A stretch of 64,000 bases of DNA from Salegentibacter sp. 24 (GCF_004362395.1 NZ_SNWE01000021.1:1-64000); one strand, 5' to 3'; shown: positions 48,572 through 57,243, numbered from the stretch's first letter. Program-made: numbers and translations. Notes: generated from the sequence alone by a model not told the origin.

Positions 48572-49417
48572 ATGCCAATAGAAAACATTCCTGAAATTTA
48601 TATTCAAAATAAAAAAACTCCTCAAGATATATTTGTATATGACTTTAGGATGACTAGTGATGTTGTAAAAAGTAAAGTTAATTTAAGCATGAATATGTTT
48701 AGTTTTTTACAAGTTGGTAAAAAGCAAGTACATTTTGCCGGCACATCGGTTGCGGTAAATAAAGCTCAATCTTTATTGCTTAAAAAAGGAAATTGGCTTT
48801 GGACTGAATTATTAGATACTGAAGCTATTTATTACTGCAAGCTTTTTTTCTTTTCTGAAAAAAAACTAACTGATTTCTTAAGTAAGTATACTAACAATGT
48901 TAAACCTTACCAAGAGGAGGTGCCCTATTTTGTAATTGAAAACGATGATTATATTGCTACATTTATCAACTCTTTATCATCTGGCACCTTTACAAGTCAT
49001 AGGTATAGCGATGCTTTATTGGTTTTAAAGTTTGAAGAAATAATGTTGTATCTGCTCAATAAATATGGTAATAAGTTTGAATATTACTTACACTCATTAA
49101 TATCAAAAGAAATTTCTCCATTTAAAAACGTAATAGATAGCAATGTGTATTCAAATTTAAAACTAGAAGAAATTGCCTTTCTCTGTAATATGAGTTTATC
49201 TACCTTCAAACGGCATTTTATAAATGAATACAATGAACCACCTGGAAAATGGTTACAAGACAGGCGTCTTCAAAAAGCAAAAGAATTATTGCAGAGTAGC
49301 GAATTGAAAGCATCTGATATTTATTTGGAAATTGGCTATAATAACCTGTCTAACTTTAGTATAGCTTTTAAAAACAAGTTTGGAATTAGTCCAACAGATA
49401 TTTCTAATTTAAAATAA
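48572..49417 (+). CDS. AraC family transcriptional regulator
   Basis: The product has 281 residues from the ATG at 48572 (MPIENIPEIYIQNKK). The frame is open upstream to 48470, but that part lacks similarity in style to the family. An N-terminal ligand-sensing domain is followed by a C-terminal double HTH (about residues 180-281). 'LKLEEIAFLCNMSLSTFKRHF' and 'IYLEIGYNNLSNFSIAFKNKFGISP' are the two HTH signatures. It lies just before an aldehyde dehydrogenase gene, an arrangement common in Bacteroidota, so it probably controls that gene. Confidence 0.9.
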   Translation: MPIENIPEIYIQNKKTPQDIFVYDFRMTSDVVKSKVNLSMNMFSFLQVGKKQVHFAGTSVAVNKAQSLLLKKGNWLWTELLDTEAIYYCKLFFFSEKKLTDFLSKYTNNVKPYQEEVPYFVIENDDYIATFINSLSSGTFTSHRYSDALLVLKFEEIMLYLLNKYGNKFEYYLHSLISKEISPFKNVIDSNVYSNLKLEEIAFLCNMSLSTFKRHFINEYNEPPGKWLQDRRLQKAKELLQSSELKASDIYLEIGYNNLSNFSIAFKNKFGISPTDISNLK

Positions 49418-49548
49418 ATTGCTTAATTATCTGTTTTTAAGACGTTTGCATTTAAAGTAAATTGTACGCATATATTAAATGTTTTACATTGACCTTTTTT
49501 CATAAGTTAATGAACTGTATCAATAAATAAGAAACTAAGAACCCAACA

Positions 49549-49556
49549 TATATTTG
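49549..49556 (+). promoter_or_regulatory. Candidate -7 element for the aldehyde dehydrogenase gene
   Basis: TATATTTG matches TAnnTTTG 65 bp before the ATG at 49622. There is no TTG at -33, which would fit a promoter that needs an activator such as the AraC protein. Confidence 0.4.
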
Positions 49557-49621
49557 CCCTGTAATTACACGATGCTTGTTTTGGCAAGCATAATTAAAGT
49601 TTTAAAATTAAATATATAATT

Positions 49622-51124
49622 ATGGCAAATGTAACTAAACCTGTATTTAAAGAAAGATACGGGAACTTTATTGGCGGTAAATTCGTAGCTCCTGTAAAAG
49701 GTGAGTATTTCGACAATGTATCTCCAGTAGACGGTAAAGTATTTACGCAAGCGGCGCGTTCAACTCAAGAAGATATTGATTTGGCTCTTGATGCTGCTCA
49801 CCAAGCGTTCCCAGCTTGGAGCACCTCTTCAGCTACAGAACGCAGTAATGCGTTATTAAAAATTGCTCAAGTAATGGAAGACAACTTCGAATACTTAGCA
49901 ACTTTAGAAACTATTGACAATGGGAAACCAATCCGTGAGTCACGTGCAGCAGATATCCCTTACTGTATTGATCATTTTCGTTATTTCGCAGGTGTTATTC
50001 GTGCAGACGAAGGAAGTATTTCTGAACATGACAAAGACACTGTTAGTATCGTTTTAAACGAACCTATTGGTGTTGTAGGTGAAATTATCCCTTGGAACTT
50101 CCCAATGTTAATGCTAGCTTGGAAAATAGCTCCGGCTTTAGCAGCAGGATGTACAGCGGTTGTTAAACCAGCTGAACAAACCCCTACTAGTGTCATGGCA
50201 TTAATGGAACTTATTGGTGACATTCTTCCTGAAGGTGTATTGAACATCGTAAGCGGTTTTGGTGCTGAAGCTGGTGCTGCATTAGCTACCTCTAAGCGCA
50301 TTGCCAAACTTTCTTTTACGGGTTCTACCGAAACAGGTCGTAAAGTATTGCATAACGCAGCTGAAAATATTATTCCTGTAACTATGGAACTAGGCGGTAA
50401 GTCTCCAAACATTTTCTTCCCGTCGGTGGCAGATCAAGACGATGAATTCTATAGCAAAGCTATTGAAGGTGCGTTAATGTTCGCTCTTAATCAGGGAGAA
50501 ATTTGTACAGCGCCAACACGTATTTTAGTGCACAAAGATATCGCTGATGATTTTATCGTAAAAATGCAAGAACGTTTAAGAGGTATCAAAACAGGAAATC
50601 CGTTAGATCCTGAAACAATGATTGGCTCTCAAGTTTCTAAAGCGCAATACGAAAAAATCTTGGGATACATCAATATTGGTAAAGAAGAAGGTGCTGAAGT
50701 ATTAGCCGGTGGTGACGCTGGTAATTACGAAGGTGAACTTTCAGAAGGATATTACATCCAACCTACAGTATTAAAAGGTGATAACAACATGCGTGTTTTC
50801 CAAGAAGAAATTTTTGGCCCAGTTGTAGCTTTAACAACTTTCAGTTCTACTGAAGAAGCTATCAAAATTGCCAACGATACTCCGTATGGATTAGGTGCTG
50901 GTGTTTGGTCTCGTGACGCTCACGAATTATTCCAGGTTCCTCGTGCTATACAGGCTGGTAGAGTTTGGGTAAACCAATATCATACTTATCCTGCACACGC
51001 TCCTTTTGGTGGAGTTAAAGAATCAGGTTTTGGTCGTGAAAACCACAAAATGGCTTTAGATCATTACCGTGTAGTAAAAAACATGTTGATCTCTTACGAT
51101 AAGAAACCAATGGGCTTATTCTAA
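49622..51124 (+). CDS. NAD(P)-dependent aldehyde dehydrogenase (AldB/ExaC type)
   Basis: A 500-residue cytoplasmic enzyme that oxidises aldehydes to acids. 'EIIPWNFPMLMLAWKIAPALAAG' and 'FTGSTETGRKV' bind NAD. 'MELGGKSPNIFF' holds the general-base Glu, and 'NQGEICTAPTRI' holds the catalytic Cys. The C-terminal 'GGVKESGFGRE' and 'LISYDKKPMGLF' match the acetaldehyde/ethanol-linked AldB-ExaC group. A perfect palindrome terminator follows. Its codon use looks more biased than its neighbours, suggesting high expression. Confidence 0.95.
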   Translation: MANVTKPVFKERYGNFIGGKFVAPVKGEYFDNVSPVDGKVFTQAARSTQEDIDLALDAAHQAFPAWSTSSATERSNALLKIAQVMEDNFEYLATLETIDNGKPIRESRAADIPYCIDHFRYFAGVIRADEGSISEHDKDTVSIVLNEPIGVVGEIIPWNFPMLMLAWKIAPALAAGCTAVVKPAEQTPTSVMALMELIGDILPEGVLNIVSGFGAEAGAALATSKRIAKLSFTGSTETGRKVLHNAAENIIPVTMELGGKSPNIFFPSVADQDDEFYSKAIEGALMFALNQGEICTAPTRILVHKDIADDFIVKMQERLRGIKTGNPLDPETMIGSQVSKAQYEKILGYINIGKEEGAEVLAGGDAGNYEGELSEGYYIQPTVLKGDNNMRVFQEEIFGPVVALTTFSSTEEAIKIANDTPYGLGAGVWSRDAHELFQVPRAIQAGRVWVNQYHTYPAHAPFGGVKESGFGRENHKMALDHYRVVKNMLISYDKKPMGLF

Positions 51125-51161
51125 TTGATTAATTGGGATTAAAATTCAAGTAAATTACCTC

Positions 51162-51236
51162 GAGGCATTAAAAGAAAAATTTTTGGATTTCCAGGCAAGC
51201 CTCGGTGCATTAAATCTCGATTATCCAGTAAATCCC
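51162..51236. repeat. Dispersed two-hairpin repeat, copy B
   Basis: The second copy of the element at 48354-48430, with both hairpin arms partly decayed (CCAGG/CCTCG and CTCGA/TCCAG). It lies directly 3' of the aldehyde dehydrogenase gene and runs into the terminator palindrome. Confidence 0.65.
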
Positions 51237-51262
51237 CAGAATATTCTGGGGATTTACTTTTT
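51230..51262 (+). terminator. Terminator after the aldehyde dehydrogenase gene
   Basis: A perfect 26-bp palindrome (51230-51255, core CCCCAGAATATTCTGGGG) followed by ACTTTTTT. Confidence 0.8.
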
Positions 51263-51298
51263 TAGCCCTATATTAAAAACTTTTAAAGATTTAGGATT

Positions 51299-51811
51299 AT
51301 GAAAAAAACCTTCTACCTATTCCGGCATATAAGCTGGATTGCCATTGTTTGTTCACTTCTGGGATCGCTACTACTTTTTATTGTTGGTGCGTTAAAAACT
51401 ATTAATGCCTTTAGAGTTGTTATCTTTAATTATATCCCAGAAGACAAAGCACATTTACATAAGGCAGATATAGCTACAACATATCTCATAAAATCTTTAG
51501 ATACCTTTTTAATTGCTTTGGTACTCTTCATATTTGCACATGGTGTCTTTACGCTATTTATTTCTAATAAAAAATATGATGATGGAAAAAACGTCTTAAA
51601 ATGGATTAGAACACCAAACATTGGTCATTTAAAAAATGTGCTTGCCGAAGTTATTGTTATAATCCTTTTTGTAAAATTTCTTGAAGTCGTTTTTGTGAAT
51701 ATTGATAACCTTAAATGGGAAATAATCATTCTTCCTATTTCTATTCTTTTACTAGCTGTTGGTTTAAAATTTTTAAGCCTAAATAAAGAAGAAACTGATA
51801 GTTCAAAATGA
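51299..51811 (+). CDS. YqhA/UPF0114 family membrane protein
   Basis: A 170-residue protein with about four membrane helices (residues roughly 12-35, 65-85, 115-135 and 142-160). 'SLLLFIVGALKTINAF' and 'LDTFLIALVLFIFAHGVFTLFI' match the UPF0114 (YqhA) family. Function unknown. It stands alone. Confidence 0.85.
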   Translation: MKKTFYLFRHISWIAIVCSLLGSLLLFIVGALKTINAFRVVIFNYIPEDKAHLHKADIATTYLIKSLDTFLIALVLFIFAHGVFTLFISNKKYDDGKNVLKWIRTPNIGHLKNVLAEVIVIILFVKFLEVVFVNIDNLKWEIIILPISILLLAVGLKFLSLNKEETDSSK

Positions 51812-51875
51812 AATACGCTTTGATGTCTTTGATAACACTAAAAACCGTAAATGAAATAAAATTTTTTATATCCGT

Positions 51876-52105
51876 TTAGTGTCCTATTGATGTAATGCTT
51901 GCTATCACTAACCTGTTAAATATTTTGTTCTCCAATATATCGTCTATTTAACTTGTAAACGAACTCATTAAGATATAATTGCAGGTATTTTTTCTGGATT
52001 TTATGGTAGGTTCCAGCGAAATTCCGTTTTGCATTACTAATGGTAATGTGTACCCACTTAAGTATTTCTTTAGTGGTTGTCTCATTGGATTTCTCAGTGA
52101 TATGT
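51876..52105 (-). pseudogene. IS1595-family transposase remnant (C-terminal part)
   Basis: On the minus strand the frame reads 'KWVHITISNAKRNFAGTYHK', then 'YLQLYLNEFVYKLNRRYIGE', then a +1 shift to 'NRLVIASI' and a stop. These are hallmarks of the C-terminus of IS1595/ISXO2-like DDE transposases. There is no start, the catalytic N-terminal part is missing and the frame is broken, so it is a fragment. It fills the 458-bp gap between the UPF0114 gene and the lipoprotein gene. Confidence 0.75.
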
Positions 52106-52123
52106 AGTAAACATTAGAAACCC

Positions 52124-52157
52124 TACAGACACTACGTTTGTAGGTTTTTTTATTGTG
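52124..52157 (+). terminator. Terminator-like hairpin
   Basis: CCTACA pairs with TGTAGG across a short loop and is followed by TTTTTTT. It lies beyond the transposase remnant with no intact plus-strand gene before it, so it may be a leftover of the insertion. Confidence 0.45.
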
Positions 52158-52269
52158 TGTCGTGCGTGACGTATAACTCGACGGTGAATTTTTTCAACAC
52201 ATTACGGAAAACCATAAGGAGACACCTTTTAAAGATCTTAGCTTTGCTAAAATTTTTAAAACCTCATTT

Positions 52270-53109
52270 ATGAAATTTAAATTACTTTACATTCTTACCC
52301 TGGTATTTGTTTTGACCTCTTGCAGTAGTACCTACTATCAGGTTTATAAAGCCGAAACAGGCGAAAATATTAAGAATACTAGCAATGGTTTAATTTATGA
52401 AGATGACAATTGCCGTATTAGCTATGATTTTTGGAAAAATGGCGGATCAGCTGACTTTATGATTGAAAATAAAACGGAAAAGGATTTACATCTACATCTT
52501 GAAGAAAGTTATTTTATTCTAAATGGTATTGCCTACGATTATTTCCAGGACCGCATTTTTATGAGCTCTAAGGGAACTGCTGCTTCGCGGGTAAAGCGGT
52601 CAAGCAATAAAACCTCTCTAAGCGGGATGAATATTTTCAATATTTGGCAAACAAATAGTAAAACTTTAGAGGATGGGGCCGAAGTGGCAATATCGTCAGG
52701 TGCCGGTGTAAGTTATCGTGAAAAGGAAATAGTTACTATTCCAGCAGGAACCGCCAAGATTTTTAATGAGTTTCAAATAAATAATCAGCTTTTTAGAGAT
52801 TGTGATCTTTATAAATATCCAAATAAAAGACAAATAAATACTAAGAACTATTCAGAAGCCAAAAGTCCTTTTGTTTTTGGTAATCTTTTAGCTTATTCTG
52901 TAGGAGAAGAAGAGGCCCTAAGGCAAATTGAAAATCAATTTTATGTCTCGGCCATTACCAACTATCCAGAAAAAGAATTTGTTGAGGCCGAAAGAGAAGA
53001 ATTCTGTGGAGATAAGGGAAGCAGTGAAGTGAAGTACTTCAAGAAATCCTCTGCCGATGCATTTTATATAAAATATACTAAGAAGGATAGAGATCCTTTT
53101 CAGCATTAG
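52270..53109 (+). CDS. Lipoprotein of unknown function
   Basis: A 279-residue protein with a lipoprotein signal (lipobox VLTSC at about residues 15-19) and a soluble mature part. I see no catalytic motif. 'ESYFILNGIAYDYFQDRIF' and the surrounding beta-rich region resemble unnamed Bacteroidota lipoproteins. It is flanked by an insertion-sequence remnant and a terminator and is probably monocistronic. Confidence 0.75.
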   Translation: MKFKLLYILTLVFVLTSCSSTYYQVYKAETGENIKNTSNGLIYEDDNCRISYDFWKNGGSADFMIENKTEKDLHLHLEESYFILNGIAYDYFQDRIFMSSKGTAASRVKRSSNKTSLSGMNIFNIWQTNSKTLEDGAEVAISSGAGVSYREKEIVTIPAGTAKIFNEFQINNQLFRDCDLYKYPNKRQINTKNYSEAKSPFVFGNLLAYSVGEEEALRQIENQFYVSAITNYPEKEFVEAEREEFCGDKGSSEVKYFKKSSADAFYIKYTKKDRDPFQH

Positions 53110-53130
53110 TTATCGCATTAAACATACAAA

Positions 53131-53168
53131 ATAAAGCCCTGTAAATGCCACGTTTGTGGGGCTTTTTT
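53131..53168 (+). terminator. Terminator after the lipoprotein gene
   Basis: AAAGCCCTGTAAATGCCACG and the following GTGGGGCTTTTTTC form an imperfect GC-rich stem (AAAGCCC with GGGGCTTT) with a T tract. Confidence 0.6.
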
Positions 53169-53214
53169 CATCACTGTGTAAATATTAGAGGCCTGGATTT
53201 CCAAGCAAGATTAA

Positions 53215-53246
53215 AAAATTTAGGGGTTTGCAAACCCCTAAATTTT
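53215..53246. terminator. Perfect 32-bp palindrome, probable bidirectional terminator
   Basis: Arms AAAATTTAGGGGTTTG (53215-53230) and its exact complement (53231-53246) have no loop. T-rich sequence follows on the plus strand. It lies between the convergent lipoprotein and Fic genes. Termination is the simplest role; a protein binding site is also possible. Confidence 0.65.
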
Positions 53247-53300
53247 CTTATATTTTATAGTTTTAAAGTTCCTTGGATTGTCCCTTTTTGTAAATTTATT

Positions 53301-54425
53301 TTAGCTAAAAAGGGCTAAATATTTCTTGAAAGCATAAATCTTTCCCCTTTTACTTCCAGTTACTTCTGTTAAAATTTCTAGCTCTTCTAAATCGCTTATT
53401 AAATTGTAAGCTGTTCTATTGGATACACCGGCAACCTCTTCAACCTTTTTAGGATCAATCACAGGTCTTGTTAATAAGTACTGTAAGATTTTTTGAGCAT
53501 TATTTGCTCTCGATCCAAGGGTTTGAATTTTTAATTCAGATTGCTGTTTTAATTTTAGTATTTCGTCAAAAGTATCAACACCCTTTTTCGCTGTTTCGAT
53601 AATCCCTACTAGGAAGAATTTAAGCCATTGTTTTAGATCATTATTAGACCTTACGCGCATTAAATTATCGTAGTATAAATTTTTATTTCTTTCAAAAAAG
53701 TCTGATAAATATAAAATAGGCTTTTTAAGAATTTCCTTATCAACTAAATAAAGGGTTATTAATAATCTCCCTACTCGACCATTTCCATCTAAAAAAGGGT
53801 GAATTGTTTCAAACTGATAATGAATAATTCCTATTTTCAAAAGATCTGGAAAAAATAGGTCTTGATTGTGGGTAAACTTTTCTAAATCACTCATTAGTCC
53901 CCCCAATGTTGTGTGAACTGGAGGAATAAAAGTAGCATCATTAATTGAAGCTCCTCCGATCCAATTTTGACTTTTTCTAAATTCACCAGGTTGTTTATGT
54001 TCACCCCTTACTCCTTGTAATAAAATTTTGTGAGTCTCTTTAATAAGCCTACTAGAAAAGGGAATCTCATTCAACATATCAATAGCTCTACTCATAGCGG
54101 AAATATAGTTTTGTACTTCTTCCCAGTCATCTCTCTTCTCATTACTTACGTCTTCTTTGTCTAGTAAAGCTTCTTCCATATTAGTTTGTGTACCTTCTAT
54201 TTTACTACTTTGTGTAGCTTCTTTCAGTACGTGCATGCTAATAAAAAGATCTATGTCGGGAATATGTTCGCTATACATATCAAGTCTGCCTAATTGCCTA
54301 TCCGCCTTAGATAACAAACTTAGAATTTCCATATCTTCAAGTAACCATTCTTTATTTATAGGATTAGGTTGAAAGCTTTTATAATGTCCTTGATTTATAT
54401 ACTTGCCCGATTTGAAATTTTGCAT
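53301..54425 (-). CDS. Fic family protein with C-terminal winged helix
   Basis: A 374-residue protein. The Fic_N region carries 'SSKIEGTQTNMEEAL', whose SxxxEG matches the class II inhibitory helix that blocks ATP binding. The Fic core (about residues 115-265) has 'HPFLDGNGRVGRLL', the HPFxxGNGRxxR catalytic loop of AMP transferases. A winged-helix DNA-binding domain (about 310-374) ends the protein. It probably AMPylates a target protein and may regulate its own gene. Palindromic sites lie just upstream of its start. Confidence 0.93.
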   Translation of the reverse strand: MQNFKSGKYINQGHYKSFQPNPINKEWLLEDMEILSLLSKADRQLGRLDMYSEHIPDIDLFISMHVLKEATQSSKIEGTQTNMEEALLDKEDVSNEKRDDWEEVQNYISAMSRAIDMLNEIPFSSRLIKETHKILLQGVRGEHKQPGEFRKSQNWIGGASINDATFIPPVHTTLGGLMSDLEKFTHNQDLFFPDLLKIGIIHYQFETIHPFLDGNGRVGRLLITLYLVDKEILKKPILYLSDFFERNKNLYYDNLMRVRSNNDLKQWLKFFLVGIIETAKKGVDTFDEILKLKQQSELKIQTLGSRANNAQKILQYLLTRPVIDPKKVEEVAGVSNRTAYNLISDLEELEILTEVTGSKRGKIYAFKKYLALFS

Positions 54426-54458
54426 AAAAAAGATAAGAATTACAATTTGAAAAACACT

Positions 54459-54526
54459 ATTGCAAAATATGCATTTTTATTGCAATAAGATATACGCTAT
54501 TGTAAAAAAGCGTGTTTTTTTACAAT
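54459..54526. promoter_or_regulatory. Palindromic sites upstream of the Fic gene
   Basis: Two kinds of symmetric element lie 34-101 bp upstream of the Fic ATG. ATTGCAA repeats occur at 54459-54465 and 54479-54485. A perfect inverted repeat, ATTGTAAAAAA (54499-54509) with its complement (54516-54526), has a 6-bp spacer. Binding by the Fic winged helix is an inference. Confidence 0.5.
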
Positions 54527-54698
54527 AACAAAATTGTAATTGCAGATACTGCCTTTATAATTCATCAATTACACTTACCCTTACATATACTACTCTTTTC
54601 CTTTATTAAGATTTTTGTGAAAAATGTTAGAAGAGTTAGATGCATGAATCTATTATTTTTCTTTTAGCTATATTTAATAGCCTGAAGCGTTATTAATT

Positions 54699-55373
54699 AT
54701 GGAAAAATTTATTCTTGAATCTGGAAAAGCACTGGCTAGATTAAGATCTGGAATAAATGATTTCATTGAGGACAAAATAGAGGGAAATGTCACCAACCTA
54801 ATTCTTTTTATCCTGTCTTTTTTTATTCTCTTCGTCACCAGCTTCAGTTTAATTTTTGGTGTCAAAACCATAATAGATGGTTATGTCTATTTTCTAATAC
54901 TTCTTATAGTGCTGGCGGTAGTTTTGGTTTGGCTGGCCATATTCTATGAATCAGATAAACACCTGGAGACCGACCGACATAATTTTAAGGTGGAGCCAAT
55001 TAATAAATACCGGATAAGGTTTGAATACATCAACCTTGATAAAAACGCTAAAGAGCAGTTCTTTAGATTGCTTAAAGGCCGAAAGGTTCAGGAGAAGATC
55101 AATTTCACCGTTGGGAATAAAAGCGGAGACTCCGCAAACCACAGAATTTTGTTTGTTTTATTTGATGAATTGTTAGTTGGTGGAATTCAAGATTGCTCCG
55201 GAGAAAGGAAACGTGACTTTTTCCAGTTGCTGATGAATTCCTTTTTGATGAACAACGAACCGCTCAAAGAAAACACTTTAAAAACCAGTTTTTCCGCCTG
55301 GAAAAACGAACAGGAAAAAATTAATTCCCGAAACCAGCGCAAATTCATCCGACAGATGTTGAATAAAGAATAA
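54699..55373 (+). CDS. Hypothetical membrane protein
   Basis: A 224-residue protein. An N-terminal amphipathic stretch (about 1-28) precedes two adjacent membrane helices (about 30-52 and 60-84). A soluble mixed alpha/beta region follows (about 95-224). I do not recognise the family. It lies directly before the mobilization genes on the same strand and may be cargo of that element. The gap to the HTH gene (124 bp) holds a separate promoter, so it is not obviously part of the same operon. Confidence 0.6.
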   Translation: MEKFILESGKALARLRSGINDFIEDKIEGNVTNLILFILSFFILFVTSFSLIFGVKTIIDGYVYFLILLIVLAVVLVWLAIFYESDKHLETDRHNFKVEPINKYRIRFEYINLDKNAKEQFFRLLKGRKVQEKINFTVGNKSGDSANHRILFVLFDELLVGGIQDCSGERKRDFFQLLMNSFLMNNEPLKENTLKTSFSAWKNEQEKINSRNQRKFIRQMLNKE

Positions 55374-55409
55374 TTATAGCATAATTCCCTTCTTGTTTGA
55401 ATTACTCTA

Positions 55410-55441
55410 TTGATTTATAGGTATTTGCTTTCCTAAGTTTG
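55410..55441 (+). promoter_or_regulatory. Promoter of the mobilizable-element HTH gene
   Basis: TTG at 55410-55412, a 21-bp spacer, then TAAGTTTG at 55434-55441 (full TAnnTTTG match). The start codon is 56 bp further on. Confidence 0.55.
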
Positions 55442-55455
55442 TCCTGTACAAAATC

Positions 55456-55471
55456 GTAAAAGGCCTTTTAC
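55456..55471. promoter_or_regulatory. Perfect palindrome between promoter and HTH gene
   Basis: GTAAAAGGCCTTTTAC is a perfect 16-bp palindrome located 14-30 bp after the -7 element, a good operator position for the HTH protein encoded next. The role is inferred. Confidence 0.45.
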
Positions 55472-55497
55472 TCATTTCTAATTTTAACCATATAGTT

Positions 55498-55788
55498 ATG
55501 AATGAGCAGGAACAAGTAGTGGGTTTATTGGAGGATATTAAAGTGCTTCTTTCCCACACCAAGAAAGTAATGAACGTGGAAGACCTGGCACAATATACGG
55601 GTCTCTCCAAAAGTAAGATCTATAAGCTTACCCATTTAAAGCTTATCCCAATGGGGAATAATCCGAACATCCGTCAGAAGTTTTTCGACAAGGAAAAAAT
55701 CGATGCCTGGCTCCTGGGAGAACCGGACCTATCCGATGCCTACCTTGAGGATCAGTTCAACAAGAACCTATTGAAGAACCGCAAGTAA
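55498..55788 (+). CDS. Helix-turn-helix (excisionase/AlpA-type) DNA-binding protein
   Basis: A 96-residue protein with a winged HTH_17-type domain at about residues 28-80: 'NVEDLAQYTGLSKSKIYKLTHLKLIPMG' and 'KFFDKEKIDAWL'. Such proteins head the replication/mobilization genes of many Bacteroidota integrative elements and act as excisionases or regulators. Four co-oriented element genes follow. A palindrome lies in its leader. Confidence 0.85.
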   Translation: MNEQEQVVGLLEDIKVLLSHTKKVMNVEDLAQYTGLSKSKIYKLTHLKLIPMGNNPNIRQKFFDKEKIDAWLLGEPDLSDAYLEDQFNKNLLKNRK

Positions 55789-55822
55789 TCACTTGCTATT
55801 TACTCAACCTTAAAAAAACATT

Positions 55823-57028
55823 ATGATGAAAAATTCATCTTATATCCGTGTGGGTACGAGTTACTATAAAATAGTAGTAATGCCCACAATTGCCGGGAAC
55901 TTCAACGAAGTTTTGATTCCCTGGAATATCGAGACCTTACGACAGGACCACGGTAAAGGCTTTGTTGGAAGTATTAAAAAATATGAAGGCTTTACCTGTA
56001 TCCCGAGCCACCTGGATTTTAAACAGGTACATCACGGTTTTTATAATACTTACGCTCCCTTATCTACTTTGCCCAGTAGCGGTAAAGTAGATTATTCACT
56101 GCTGTTCGTTAAGCACATTTTCGGCAACCAATTCGAATTAGGCCTTGATTATTTGCAACTCTTGTATACAAAGCCCATTCAGATGTTACCCATACTATGC
56201 CTGGTTTCTAAAGAACGGGTGACTGGAAAAACTACTTTTCTTAAATGGCTCAAAGCTATCTTCGAAAATAACCTGACTTATCTCACCAATGATAGTTTCA
56301 GCAGTCAGTTTAATACTGATTGGACGCATAAACTCCTTATCTGTATTGACGAGGTTTTATTTAATAGGGAGGAACTCACCGAACGAATTAAATACCTCAG
56401 TACTACCGATTTTAATAAACTGGAGGCTAAAGGTAAAGATAAGCGGGAAGTTGAGTTTTTCGGAAAGTTTATCCTCTGTAGTAATAATGAAGATAACTTC
56501 ATTAAGATCGATAGCGAAGAAACCCGCTTTTGGGTTTTGAAAGTTCCATCCCTACAAAAGGAGGAAACTCATTTTTTAGACCATCTGAAGGCAGAAATCC
56601 CCGCTTTTTTATATTACCTCCAGCAGCGGGAATTAGCTACAACTCATAAAACCAGAATGTGGTTTGCTCCAGTGCAGATAAGAACCAATGCACTAGAGAA
56701 CCTGATGCAAAACAACCGGAATCGGGTGGAAAAAGAATTAGCAAACATGATGCTGGATGCTATGGAAAATTTTGATCTTGAGGAAGTTGAAATTTGTCCT
56801 TTAGATGCTTTGCAGATTTTAAATAGAACCCGGGTTAAAACCGATTTAACCCAACTACGGCAGATATTAAAGAAGGACTGGAAATTAAATAACCAGGATA
56901 ATTCCCTAAAATATCGAAAGCTATATATGTGGCAGGAGGGTGGCCTCGGACTTATCGATGGGAAGGGACGCTATTACACGGTTAAAAAATCGTTTTTATT
57001 ACAGAATTTCAGGGAAGATATAAAGTGA
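55823..57028 (+). CDS. Primase-helicase family protein (VirE/DUF5906-like SF3 helicase)
   Basis: A 401-residue protein. The ATPase core (about residues 110-260) carries 'SKERVTGKTTFLKWL' (Walker A) and 'KLLICIDEVLF' (Walker B). 'FFGKFILCSNNEDNFI' (motif C) and 'ETRFWVLKVP' follow, the pattern of primase-associated SF3 helicases on mobile elements. It probably unwinds element DNA during replication or transfer. It is followed by a 274-bp gap with large inverted repeats and then a toprim primase. Confidence 0.85.
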   Translation: MMKNSSYIRVGTSYYKIVVMPTIAGNFNEVLIPWNIETLRQDHGKGFVGSIKKYEGFTCIPSHLDFKQVHHGFYNTYAPLSTLPSSGKVDYSLLFVKHIFGNQFELGLDYLQLLYTKPIQMLPILCLVSKERVTGKTTFLKWLKAIFENNLTYLTNDSFSSQFNTDWTHKLLICIDEVLFNREELTERIKYLSTTDFNKLEAKGKDKREVEFFGKFILCSNNEDNFIKIDSEETRFWVLKVPSLQKEETHFLDHLKAEIPAFLYYLQQRELATTHKTRMWFAPVQIRTNALENLMQNNRNRVEKELANMMLDAMENFDLEEVEICPLDALQILNRTRVKTDLTQLRQILKKDWKLNNQDNSLKYRKLYMWQEGGLGLIDGKGRYYTVKKSFLLQNFREDIK

Positions 57029-57065
57029 TGAATTGATGCGTAAATGATGATACCGAAAAGCTGCT

Positions 57066-57243
57066 AATTCAGGGGTTTTAGGAGTGATTAGCCCTGAATT
57101 TAGTGAGAACAGTAAACAAACCCTCTAGGAATATACTTTTATTATTTATTCTTTTTTTGATGAATGATGACAGATAGTAAAATAGCCCAGTGATAGCAAT
57201 GGTTTTGCCCAGCATCGTTTTGTCATCACTTTGTCATCAAAAA
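57066..57243. repeat. Inverted-repeat-rich region between helicase and primase genes
   Basis: Two structures fill this gap. AATTCAGGG (57066-57074) pairs with CCCTGAATT (57092-57100). Further on, the arm at 57154-57172 (TTTTTGATGA then ATGATGACA) is complementary to TGTCATCA and TCATCAAAAA at 57221-57243, and the right arm holds TGTCATC-type sequence twice. The position between replication genes suggests an origin or oriT, which is inference. Confidence 0.5.

Noticed and set aside
53215-53246. Insertion-sequence terminal repeat
   Set aside because: No transposase frame or second end is nearby; its place between convergent genes fits a terminator better.
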